Origin: Chlamydomonas sphaeroides
Lineage: Eukaryota; Chlorophyta; Chlorophyceae; Chlamydomonadales; Chlamydomonadaceae
Assembly (NCBI GenBank): GCA_001662425.1
Contig: BDDC01000265.1
Location: forward strand, 1 to 64,000
Length of the DNA stretch: 64,000 nucleotides
Reading direction: 5' to 3'
Shown here in pieces: positions 45,813 to 57,200 of the stretch (its first letter is position 1; every line of letters begins with the position of its first letter). Made by a program: the position numbers and the translations under genes. The notes under the pieces are model-generated. The model was given only the letters and a program-made list of their open reading frames with translations, searched no databases and was not told the DNA's origin.

Positions 45813-46605
45813 AAGGCTTGAAACGATAAGACCCGAAGTCGACACAAGTTGACTGCTACGGAGTCGAAAGCCTCCCTGTAAGCCCAACACAGTTCCAAGT
45901 GTTTCCCTGTAACGATGTATATGTTCTGAAGCTTTGCTTAGACTCCGCGGGGTGCTAAAGCGTCCAAACCCGCAGCCGGCCGTGGATCTCGAGAGAGCTC
46001 GGACAGCACGCTAGCAGCAAACCCAGCCAAGACACGGCAAACATTATCACTCTGCAGGCCTTTTGCAGCAGAACCGCGACTGGAGACCGAGGCCGAGCTG
46101 TTTGCGCCTGCACTTGCTCATCGTCCTTGTCGCGCGTCGTTGCGGTCGTCCAGCTGAATGTACTTTGCACGAATGACGACTACAGAGCAGCTTGAGGGCT
46201 AGTCACTCAGCTGCCGCTGCCCCTCCGGCAAGACCAGAGGGCTAGCACAGCGAGTTCTGGGCTAGCCGAGTTCCGCCGCTCTGGCGTCCTGGCTGCGCTC
46301 TCCTGACTAGCACATCGGGTATCGAGTGCATTCCGGCGTACGCTGGTGCGCGGGAGAGGTTGAGCACCCGGCGAGCAAAACTTTGGAACGCAAACTCCAA
46401 ATTGGATCGCCTTGGGAGCCCTTCCCTCGCCATGTGCCCCTTCCTGCATCAAATACTTCGAGTGCTTGGCACAAGTGCCCGGGAACTGGCGGTTCGCGGG
46501 GCGCTTCACTCATCCTGACCGTTGCCTCTGCGGCCTGCTTCCCACACCTGTAGGCCCCTGTAAGGAGCTCTCTACTCGTGTCGCGCTCCTGGGCGTGCCC
46601 GTGCC
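45813..46605. other. divergent promoter region
   Basis: About 790 bp between the divergently transcribed R3HCC1L-like gene and the PB1-like/Cys-cluster gene. AT-richer at 45800-46080. No coding exon seen. Confidence 0.5.
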
Positions 46606-49600
46606 ATGTCCGAGAATACCGTGCTCATCTCCTTGGGAGACCCGCGCCCCGATGGCACCCCGCCACGGCGAGCCTACTTCCAACTCATCGAGGTGCGCGC
46701 ATCCCTCTCGCACGCAGCGAATGCTTGCCGCTCATCTCACGTCGGGCTCACGAACCGGGTAGAAATTGTGCCCAGCACCCGTGCCAACGCTTGCCCGGCC
46801 CCGCTGGATGCAGGGCAAGCTCCACATGCCCACCATCAAGAACTTCTTTCGCTTGGCCAATGTGCTGCTTGACGGCGTCGTCTTTCCAGTGGATGCTGAT
46901 GGCTTCACGTTCAGCACGTTTCAGCCGGACACGGCGCGGGGCCTGAAAGCCTCGGGCGAACCGCTGCCATGTGGGTCGGGCCTGGGGTTGTGACATGAAA
47001 TGGTCGTCACGTGGTGGGGCATGGGGTACTCAATTTAGTTATACGGCACCAATTCGGATCAGCATGCAAGCTCCCAGAACTGAAGCATTACGGCGCTGCA
47101 GGCTGCACCTTGTCCCTAGCGCTCGGCACAGATGCTGGCGGCGTGGGGGCTGCTGAACACGTCTAGCCGTGCCACTGTGCCCAACGCGAGCCCCTGCTGC
47201 GCACTTACAATGCGCCCCACGCTCTCCGAACCGCAGCTGGCCCGCGGCAAACATGCATCCTGCTCGTCCGCACTAAAGATTCCTACGGAGAGCCCTCGGG
47301 TCAGGCGGCCGGGTCTAAGCGCCGCGCCACACAGGCAAGCAAGGAACCGGGAGACCGCGCAGCGCGCCCTCGACGCACGCGCCCTCAGCGGCAGTGCGCC
47401 AGTGCGCCTGCATCGTGTTTTAGTGGAAGGCTGGCCCGCCGCGGAACGCCCGCCGGAGGCGCCTGCGCACCCCAGCCTACGTTCAGCGCCGCTGCCCGTG
47501 ACCTGCAGGTGGAGGAAACGCTGGGGGTGTGGGCGCTGCCGTCGGGCGATGCGCAGCCGCGCACTCTGGCGGAGCTCACGGCGGCGCTGCAGGCCTTCCT
47601 GCAGGTGCGCGGGTGGGGCGGGGGCGGGCCCGGGGGCTGGGAGGCGAGCAGGCGAGGGCCGCGCGGCCAGAAAGGTGCCAAGCACCGGGCCCGAGGGAGC
47701 AGGCGTGCCCTTGGCGCGTGCCAGCAGCCTCTGCTGGCCCCGTGGACATGGGCCAGGAGGCAGGGGCGCACGCGGCGTCGCCGGCCCCTGCTCTTGCGTG
47801 CCAACCTGCACCCGCCCCCCCCCTTTCCCGCAGCTCGAGCCGCCCACGCCCGCCGGCTGGCTATTCAAGTACATGTGCGTGGGGCGGTGGGGCGGTGGGG
47901 GAAGGGACCGCACGGAGGGACGCGGAGGCGTGCGCCTCGCGGAGGTGCCTGTCCCCAGGCTAGCCCGCACCCGCGGCTCCGCCTGCGCTGATCCAGGGCG
48001 CCAGCCGGCATGCCCCTGCCCCCGCGCCCATCCTCGGCGCCCACTCCGCCCCGTGTGCTCCGGGACCCCCTCTCCACGCGCTGTGCGCACCCAACCACCC
48101 GCTCATTCGCCCAACCGCCCACCCCCCCCCAGGTACTACGACGAGCTGGTGCCCATTGTGAGCGACAGCACTTTGGCGGCGGCCTTTGACCACTTCAGGT
48201 GGGGCAGGCGGGCGGGGCGCGGAGCTCCGGGGCGGAGGCGGAGGGCGCAGCGGTCGCCGCCCGCCCTGCGACCGGCGGGCGCCAGACCGCCGGTCAAACG
48301 GCAACGCTGGAGTGCAGCGCGAGGAGGATGGTGGCCGCACTGGGCTGCTGGTGCTTTGCCGCGAGCGCCGGCTGGGGGCGCCAAGCGCTGTGGAGCCCGG
48401 CTGCTGCCGTGCCCACCGCGCGGAGCGCCGGAACCACGCTGCTTCCTCACGCCGGGCGCTGTGCGGGTGCCACCGCCGCAGGGCCGTGTCGGCGCAGGTG
48501 GGCGACGACGAGCCCTCGGGCGGCCAGCTGTGCCGCCTCTACCTGGGCAGTCCCGAGCCGGCCACCGAGGGCGGCGCGCCGGCGGGCGCAGCCTCGGGCG
48601 GCAGCGACCGGGGGCGCGACCGCAACCTCATCCGCGCGCGCATCAACGGCATCATTGACGCCGCCGCCGCCACCAGCGCCGTAGCGGCTAAGCAGGTGCG
48701 GCCGGCAGGGGCCGTGCTGGGCGCCCCCTGCCTGCTGCTCGGCGCCGCCACCTGCTGCGGCGTGCACGCCCGCCAGCGCCCGAGCCAGCACCCGAGCATG
48801 CCGGGCACAGCGCCCCGGCTGTCCGATCCGCGGCCGCCGCAGCCACCCGCCGGTATCCTCCAACAGCTGCCTCTCGCTCGCCACCTCCTCTTCCCGACCC
48901 ATGCCCTGTCCTACCCAGGAGGAGCCGCAGCCGCAGGCCCAGTCGCCCACGCTCATGGGGCAGATCGACCAGATGGCTGCCGATATCGGCTCCACCCCGG
49001 CGGCGGTGGCTGCGGCGGCCGCGGCCGCCATGCTGCAGCACGGTGGGCCCGGCGGGCTGTTCGGGCTGCAGCTGCCGGAGGCCTACCAGCAGTTCATGCT
49101 GCAGCAGGCGGTCAACGGCGGCGAGGGCGGGCTGGGCGGCTCGGGCGACGACGACGACGGCGACGGCGAGCCCAGATCCGTGAGCGGGCAGGGGCGGAGA
49201 CATGGGAGTGGTGGAGGCTGGGAGCGCAGGGGGCGGGGGGCTCAGGCGTAGGGAGCCGGAGGCGCGCGCGGCGCGTGTGGGGCTTTTGGAACGGCGGCGC
49301 AGCAGGCCGCGCGCGGTGGTGCGGTGTCAGCCGGCAGCATGGCGCGAGCGCCTGGTGTCGCGAGCCTGCCAGTCCTTGCACGGTGCCGGCGCAGCCGGCT
49401 CCCCGCACCCACCGCATCCCTCACGTCCCGCCACCCGCTGTCTCCGCGCAGCACGGCGGCTACGGGGCCGTGCACCGGGCCGGCAGCGAGGGCCCGCCCA
49501 CCGGGCCCCCAGGCGCCATTAAGAAGGAGAGCAAGACTCGACACTCGGACGGCCGGTGCGTGCGCCGCGCCCTGCCGTACCGCCGCCCGGCCCCCGCCCA

Positions 49601-52596
49601 CAACATCAGCCCCTGGGCTGCCCGGCCCTGGCCACTTGTCTGCTGCGGGCTGCGGCGCCCTGCGCATGCCCGCACCCTACAGCCATCCCCACCCACGCCC
49701 GCCCTACTGCCACGGCCCTGTGTCGCACCGCACTCCGTCGTCCCAAGGGCGTCCTGCCCCCCCCCCTCGCGCCCCCGAGCGCCTCCACACCTGCCCCCAT
49801 GCAACCCTGCCGCGGCCTGCCCTGCCCCGCTCCCCGCGGCCCTGTGTCCCCGCAGCTTCAAGAGCGAGGTGCAGCACCAGAAGAAGATGGCGGACATGGC
49901 GCGAAAGATCACCGAGCTGTTTGACGGCGCGGTGGTGGACCTGGTGGAGGTGGGTGGGGCCGGGGGGGTTGGGGGCGGGGAAAGGCACGGCGTGGCCCCG
50001 GCAGCGAGCAGGAGGGCAGGCCGGGAAGGCCGCGAGGCATGGGATTAGGGCGGTGCAGCGGCCCGGTTGCGCGAGGGCGCGGGTGTGCGGGGCGCAGCGA
50101 GGCGCGGGTCGCGGGCGCGCTGGCAGCGCTCCGCGCTCCGGGCGTGGTGCGACTCGCCGCTGCGCCGCGTGCGGCCCTGCCGGCCCTCGGCATCCCTGCA
50201 GATACAGGACCACAAGAAGATCCTGTGCCGCCTCTGCCGCAACATGTGCACCGCCTACAGGTGGGGCCGGGGGGAAGGGGACATGGGGAAGGGCCGTGAG
50301 GGCGCGGCGGCAGGGGCAGAGTCCGCATCAATCCATAGCAGGCCGTAGCCTCCCTCTCCAGCGGCTCCCCCCCACCCACACACACACGCTCTGCGCGCGA
50401 GCATGCCGCGCTCAGCCACCCCCGCCCTGCGGCGACGGGCGGGGCCATACGCCCCCCTGCGCCTGGACCCCTGAAACGCCCCTCCCCCTGCGCCTGGCTC
50501 AGGGTTGGCTTACTGGTATGCCACGTTCCTTGTGCCGCCCCTCCCCTGCCTTCCCATTACCCCTGCCCCAGCGCCTACCACACCGACTGCGTGCGCAAGC
50601 ACTACCTGCGACACCACGAGGCGCTGCTGCGGGAGCGGTCCGTGGACGTGCGCCGCTGGCGCAAGGAGTACGAGGTGTCGCAGAAGTGAGAGGCGCGGGG
50701 CCGGCGGGCTGGGCGGGGCGGGGCGGGATGGAGCGCAGCGGCGGGCAGGGCTAAGGTGGAGGGTTCCCGGCGAGCGCATCCGCGGCTCTTGCCCGCCCGG
50801 CCCCAGTTCAACACAGGCCGCCGCCTCCCGCCGGCCCATGCCCCTGCGCCTGCCCGCAGAGTGAAGCGGCAGCAGTTGGAGCTCCAGGGCCCAGGCGGCG
50901 GCCTGGGTTTGGGCTTGGGCTCGGGCGACACGCTGGCGGGGCTGCTGGGCCAGGGCCTGTCCGCGGGGCTCGTGCTGGGCAACCTGGGCCAGCTGCTGGC
51001 GGGCGCAGCCAGCGGCGGCGGAGACGGCAAGCCGGAGAGCCCCAGCGCAGCGCAGCTGGGGCTGCAGGTGCGGCACGTGGGGCTGGGGGGCCGGGGGCCC
51101 GGTCTGTGCGTGTCTGGTGGCCGGCCGGCGCGTCCGTCCGCGAGCGCTGTGGTGGCGTAGCGCACCTGCAGGCCCCCGTGCCCCTGTCCTTCAACACCGC
51201 TCCCTGGCATCGAGAGGCACAACGGCTGGAGGAGTGAGGAATCCAAGTCGCGCCACGTCTCGACCGCTCGTCTCGGAGGCCTGAGCTGACGCCCTCACCG
51301 TGCCCGGCACCAACCCCGCAGCAAATGCTGTCGCTGGCGGGGCTGCCGCTATCGGGGGCCGGCTCGGGCGACCTGTCGGGGCTGAGCGCCATCGCGCAGC
51401 AGCTGCAGCAGGTGGCGGCGGGCGAGGGCGGCAGCGGAGGGCCGGGCGGCTCACCAAACGCGGTGCTTGCCGGGCTACTGGTGAGTGGGCCCCGGGGCGG
51501 GGGGTGGCAGGGCCTCCGCACCGCCCTAGCCGAAGGGGGCGGTGCAGCCGTCTGCCTAAAAGGTCCAGTTGGGCCGGCGAGCATTTCCCGGAGGCCTTGC
51601 GTCTCCTGTGATGTGCGGAGCTGAGTGCTGCTCTCGCGCGCTGCAACGGCCCGCAGCAAACGGGCTCCTTGGCGCCAAAGCCGTCCGCCGAGGCGCAGCA
51701 GCTGTCGGAGCTGCTTGCAGCCGCCGCGGCGGCGGTGCCGGACACAGGGTCCGGCGGCGGCGGCGGTTCGGGGCTCGGCAGTGGAGGCGGAGCGGCGGGT
51801 GGCGGCCTGGTGTCGGCGTTCGGCGGCCAGGTGCGCTGGGTGACGCGAGGATCGCCTGGCCCTAACCATCTGCTTTGCCACGGCGCCGCTCTCGGCGGCT
51901 CGGTGACCCTGCCACCTCGTACTGCGCTCCGTTTCCTGCCCTCGCTCCGCCACCCGGCGCCAACCCTGCCACGCCCCCCCCCCGCTGCTGCTTCGCCCGA
52001 CAGGCCTCCGGCGCGCTGGACCCCACCACCAGCTCCGGGCCCGCCGCCAACGTCGCCGCGGCGGCCGCGGTGGCGGCGGCGCTGGCGCCCATGGCCCGCA
52101 TGGCCAGCGGCACCGTGACTACGGAGATGCCGCTGCCGCCGCCGCCCATGCCGCCGCCCGTGCCGCCGCCGCCGCCCACGCCGCAGGTAAGCCGACAGGT
52201 TGGCCGGCAGCGCATGAGAGCCTTCTGAAGCGCTCACGACCTTGCAGCAGCGTTGGCGCCGGCTTGGGGCTGAACGCCGTGCGCCGTCCCCTTTGCTGCC
52301 CCGCCGGCTGCGCCTGCAGGAGCCCTCCGAGCCGCTGTCGCTAGCCGGCGAGTCGGGCGGCCCGCCGGGCGGCCTATCCAGCTTGCTCAGCCGCAGCGCC
52401 AGCCAGGGCCAGGGTGAGCACGCGGCGGTGCAGTTGCTGCGCCTCAGTGGCCTCACGCAGCCTCCGCACCCCTCGGCCCCCTCACGCGCTGCTGCCTGCT
52501 GCGCCTGGTGCCCCGCTGCCGGCAGGCTCCATACCCGGGCTGGGGTCGCCGCCCACAACGCTCATCACAACCGACATGAGCCAACCGTCGATGTAG
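46606..52596 (+). CDS. unknown protein with PB1-like segment and Cys/His cluster
   Basis: About 17 exons from ATG 46606 (exon 1 46606-46692, exon 2 46814-~46971) to TAG 52594-52596. Readable pieces in order: N-terminal MSENTVLISLGDPRPDG and LHMPTIKNFFRLANVLLDGV; exons at 47509-47605, 47833-47875 and 48133-48199 giving WLFKYMYYDELVPIVSDSTL (PB1-like: aromatic, D-E-L-V-x-I, acidic, D-S-T-L-x-x-A); a 48485-48693 exon; Ala-rich and acidic parts with a poly-Asp patch (~49145-49165); FKSEVQHQKKMADMARKITE, a coiled-coil-like helix (49858); a Cys/His cluster C-x2-C-x3-C...H-x2-C split between exons at ~50200 and ~50570; then Leu/Gly/Ala/Pro-rich exons to the end. One exon between 46971 and 47509 is not resolved because phases do not join. 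No family recognised as a whole. Confidence 0.68.
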
Positions 52597-53420
52597 CGGG
52601 ACCGCGCTCGAGACCGCGCGCGGTGTCAATTTTTATGCACGCACCACTTGCGTGCCGCAGCGGCAGTAGGGGCGGGTTGGGGGCCGGGTCGCTTGGAGCG
52701 CAGGCGTCTGCAACGGCAGGCGCCCGGCTGCTGCAACGGCGGGGGCTGGGCCGGTTGGGGCCTCCAGGCGGGCGGTGCTGAGGTGCGCGTGCTGGTGGCT
52801 GCAAGAGGGCCTCCCAGCGGGTGGCGTTGTGCGGAGGGGCTGTGGCGCTCCGCGGGGCGGGGCCGCGCCCGCAGGGGCTCGGCGGGTCGGCAGCTGTTGG
52901 CGCACACCGCCCAGGTGCACGGATGGACGCGGGCGGCTGGCTCGCGGTTGAGGGGCGAGTTGCGCTTGGGCGAGAGGCGGGTTCGTGCAAGGGAGCGGGC
53001 GGCAGAGCCTTACAGGGCCATGCGTGCGCGGCGCCATTGTCCGCGCGCGCAGAGCAGCATGGCCACTGGCGTGCCCGTGTCAATACCCCAGTTGCATCCC
53101 ACGCCCCCGCCTGCTCAACGACGACCGCCCCGATGTCCAATGCCCAGCGACACGCGCCTTCGAGCTCTCAGTACCCCGATCACAATACACGCCAGCAAAC
53201 ACCCCAACACACCGTCACTGGGCAGCCCGCCTAGCCGACACGCGAGGGACGCGGTTATGCGGGTACGGCCCATGCTGGCCCTGACACACGACACCCACAC
53301 CCCACCTTGCCTTCCCCTGCCTCCCTGCCTAGCTACCGTATCACATGATCAGGCGCTCAGGCTTGCCTCCAAGCCAATCTCCGTCAAGCCTCGCCTCCAG
53401 GCGATGGAGCCACCAGCTCC
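52597..53420. other. convergent intergenic region
   Basis: 3' UTRs of the flanking genes. TTACA at 53010-53014 (TGTAA on minus) may end the small tail-anchored gene transcript. No coding exon supported. Confidence 0.45.
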
Positions 53421-53636
53421 TCACGCGTGGCCCGCCTGGCGGCTCAGCACGAGCCCCAGGCCCAGCAGCAGCGCCCAGGCCAGCAGGAAGGCCGACGGCA
53501 GCGGGCCGCGCAGGCTGGCGGCGCGCCGCCGGGCCCCGCGGTGCGCTGGGCGGCCGGCGGCGCCGGGCGCGGTGTAGAGCGGCAGGCCGGCGGGGGAGGC
53601 GGCGTTGCTAGAGCCGGAGGCGGAGGCGCGGGCCAT
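53421..53636 (-). CDS. small putative tail-anchored membrane protein
   Basis: A single-exon frame of 71 residues from ATG 53636 to the stop at 53421-53423. The N-terminal ~45 residues are Ser/Ala/Gly-rich and then basic (RGARRRAASLRG). They are followed by one hydrophobic span, FLLAWALLLGLGLVLS, and a short polar tail. Layout (small, basic stem, single C-terminal membrane span) recalls RAMP4/SERP or Sec61-beta class ER proteins, but neither family's diagnostic sequence is present. It could also be the last exon of a longer gene, because the upstream frame stays open to ~53753. Confidence 0.45.
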   Translation of the reverse strand: MARASASGSSNAASPAGLPLYTAPGAAGRPAHRGARRRAASLRGPLPSAFLLAWALLLGLGLVLSRQAGHA

Positions 53637-54216
53637 GGCTGGGAGCGGTGGGGGCTTGGTGCGGGCTGGTGGGGTGGGGTGTTTCGCGATACGCCAGAGA
53701 TGAACGTGTGGTGTTTCAACAAGGTGCGTAGATGGTGGGCTGGCAGCGTGCACTGCTGTGTACGCGGCGATAGGTGCATAAGTAGCTGCCTGGCTGTGAC
53801 GGGGCAGCGGCTCAAGAGCCCGTGTGACATGCGAGGTCGCCCGTCACACAACCGAGCCGCGCGCGCATCTCACGGCACCTCTGACCCGCGCGGGCGGTCA
53901 CGAACCGTCCGACTCGCGCATTGCGCGGCCACGCCAACGGCCGCCCGCCCGCCGAGTGCAAGCCCGCCGCGAAGCCGGGCGCTGTTCGCCTCGTTCTCCT
54001 TCGGCCCGAATCGCCTCCGCCGCCTGCTGCTGCTGCTGCAGCCTCTAGCCTCAGACCTGGGATAAATTGCCTGCCCAGCGCTGCCTTCTGAAGTCCGCTA
54101 CTCATCGTCCTACGTCCTAGCCCGCACCGTGCCATTCTCAGCACGCCCGCCTCCTCCTCACCCTCTCTCCCCTTCCTCCTCCTCCTCCCCCTGCCTGCCC
54201 CCCCTACCTCCTCCCC
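53637..54216. other. intergenic between two minus-strand genes
   Basis: Upstream region of the small membrane-protein gene and 3' UTR of the SGNH-like gene. No exon or RNA gene seen. Confidence 0.45.
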
Positions 54217-57200
54217 CTACCTCCTCCGCCGCCTGCCCGCCTCCTGCATGTCGTGCGCCGCCGTGTGGCTGGTCTGCCGCATCCAGCTGATGGTGCCCTC
54301 CTCGGCGCCCGGCTCCTCGCCCAGCTGCGGGGGCGGGGCGGGGGAGGGCGGCACAGGGCGTAGGCCGCGGGGTCTGTGTTGGGCTGCGCCGCAACACGCA
54401 GCCCGAGGCGCCGCGTGCCCCGCCCCCCCATGCCACCGCGGCCAGGTGGCTGGGACGAGGCAGGCGGAGGTGGGTACCGGCAGCAGCGGCATCGGCCCTT
54501 GCAGCGCGTCGCAGCAGCTGGCCGCCCACAAGCTGGCGGGCGGCTGGGGCTTGCTCGGGGCCACAGGCGCCCGCAGCTCGCAGCCGGCGGCCCACGTGCC
54601 GCCGCACAGCGCGCAGTCCAGCGCCGGCGCGTCCCTATCGCCGGCTGCTACGTGGTACAGGCATCTACCCTCCCCCTTCCCACCGCCTCCCACCGCCTCC
54701 CACCGCCTCCCACCGCCTCCCACCGCCTCCCCCCCTTCGCACCACGATGCCCATGAGCTTGAACTTGCAGCCCAGGCTGCCCGTGTACGTGGTGTTGCCG
54801 CTGCGGGCGTCGACGACACTGCACGCCTCCTCGGGCTTCACGCCCGCGCCCGCCTTGCCGCCAGCGCCCTGCACCGTCAGCCGCAGCTCGCAGCCCTCGC
54901 CCTGGCTAACCTGCGGGGGCCGGGGGCGGGGCCGGGGGTGGGGGCGATGCCGGGGAGGAGCGGCACGGGTACGTAAGGGTCGCGGGAAGACAAAAATAGA
55001 AATCAAGGTCGAGCGGGCTTGACCCACCGGGAGATAACGGGGTAGGGCGACCCGGGGGCCAAAGCTCCGTACGCGCCCTATCTGCCGTCGTCAGGTCTAA
55101 TTTTGATGTGGGCCGGGGGGCTGAGTCCTCAGGGCCCGAGCCTGAGCAGCTCGGGCCCTGCTTGGCTCTGGTGCGTTCCGCACAGGTCCACTCAGAGCGC
55201 CCAGCTGCTCTTAATTCCTCGTCACCCTAGCCCAGCCGACGCCATCCGCCCCTCCCACCCTTCCCTTGCCCTCCCGCCCTCTGCCATGGCAACCAGCCCA
55301 ATTACCCTAGGCCCTTCCCTGGCAGCTCCCCCTCAGCCGCACCCGCAAGTCGTGCACGTTGGTCAGCGATGCGTGCCGCTCCGCCAGCGCATCAATGGTG
55401 CTGCCCTCGCAGTGGCAGCCGCCGCCGCACTCGAGGCGCGCCCGGCCCATGCGCTTGTAGGACTCCAGGTACGCCACCTGCGGCCCCAGCAGCGGCCAGG
55501 GTCAGGGTCAGGGTCACGGCGCAGGGGTCCACTGCTGCATCGGCCACGCCGTGCCTCACCGCCTCCCGCTCCAGCTGCTTTGCTCCCGAACCCCGCCCGT
55601 CACGGCGCCCCTGCCTGCTGGCCCGTCTGCCTCCCAGGTGCCCGCTCACCCCCACTATGATCTTGGCCTTGCGCGCCTCCTCGTCCCGATCACCGGGCAG
55701 CCGCGTGTCGAGCTGCGCAGTGGGGAGGCGCGAGGGGAGGGGGATGGAGGCAGGGGTACGTCAGTGGGACAGCGCACCAGGGTGTGACCAGGGTGTGACC
55801 AGGGTGTGACCAGGGTGTGACCAGGGTGTGACCAGGGTGTGACCAGGGTGTCACGCAAGCACGGCAGACCTCACAGCCGGTGCCCAGGTGCCGCGTAGAC
55901 CCAGCGGGAGAGGGCATGCCAGCAACCCTTCGGCCCCTGGCTCCCAGGGCTGGCCACGCTGGCCCCACAGGCCCCGCCCCCGCCCCAGCCACTCGCCTGA
56001 ATGGTGAGCGGCTGCCCCGCTTGCACCGTGACCCAGCCCCACTTGCCGCGCCCCTCCGCGGTCCAGGTCCAGCCCTCGGCCGGTTGCTTCACGATGAGCT
56101 GCGGCGGCGGTTGCGGAGGCGCGCCAGTTGGCGGTTGGCGGTTGGCGTTCAGGGGACCGTTGGCGGTGACGCAGCTAGGACACGTGTCACCGCCAGCAAC
56201 GCCCCTATGCAACGAGGAGTCCAGCCCTCCTCTCGCGCCCCATTCTCATGTCACAATCTACACGCCACACACCCTTCCCTCTCCAGCCCTTCCCTTTGCA
56301 ATGCCGCCGCCTCACCGGCAGCAGCTGCTCTATGTAGCAGGTGGAGTGTGGCGACTCGTAGTTGCCGGGCGACACGGGCACCGGCACAGGCCGCGCCACC
56401 AGGCGTGTCAGCGCCGCCAGCAGCGCCGCCTGCGCCCCCGCCCCGCTGCTGTCGCCCTCCTTCCGGCTGTCGCCTCCGCCACTACTGCTACTGCTACCGG
56501 AGCTGCTGCGAGCCACCCTGCGGGCCCCGCCACTGAGCGCCCTGCGCCGCCGCCGCTCGTCGGCCTCCGCCGCCGCAGCTTCCGCCGCCTCCGCCTCGAG
56601 CCGCAGCTCCTCGCGTAGGCGGTCGTTGGAGGCGAGCAACTCCTGGCGCCGGCAGGAGAAAACCGTTGGGCGTTGGGGCGGGCAGCGTGAGGGCAGCTGG
56701 GCGACCGGAGCAGGGCATGGAGCGGTCGTCAACAACTGGACCGGAGCGCACGTGCCCGTGTCCTGGCCGCACCGCCACAGCCTCAACGTCATAACCGGTG
56801 GCGCCAGTCTCCTAAGCATGAGAACGGTGTACCCATACCTAGTGGCCACTCACCCTGCACAGCGTGATAAGGAGCTCCGCCATCAGCACGTGCCCCCCGC
56901 GGCCCGGGTGCACGTCGTCGGTGGTGAACAGCGCCCCGGGCGACACCGCCGCAGCCGACCAGGGCGCTGCTGCGGAGCTGCCGCCCGCCAGGGCCGCCGC
57001 CGCTGCGGCGCGGGGCCCTGGGCCGAGGAGCGCAGCGGAGCGGAGGGCGGCATGTGCGAGGGGGCAGTAGGGCGGCGGTGCGGGGAGCGTGCGGGTTTAG
57101 AGCGCATGCGTGCGGTGTCGGGTTGTGGGGCCAGGGATGGAGGGGAGGGCGCCACCCACCGGTGGCAGCCGTGCCGACGCCGGTGGACACGTTGAGGAAG

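Noticed and set aside
47132..47310. possible exon of the PB1-like gene reading MLAAWGLLNTSSRATV
   Set aside because: Good-looking acceptor and donor, but the phase does not match the preceding exon ending near 46971, so it was not counted.
53421..53636. identification of the small protein as Sec61-beta or RAMP4
   Set aside because: Size and single span fit, but the diagnostic motifs of both families are absent, so no name was given.
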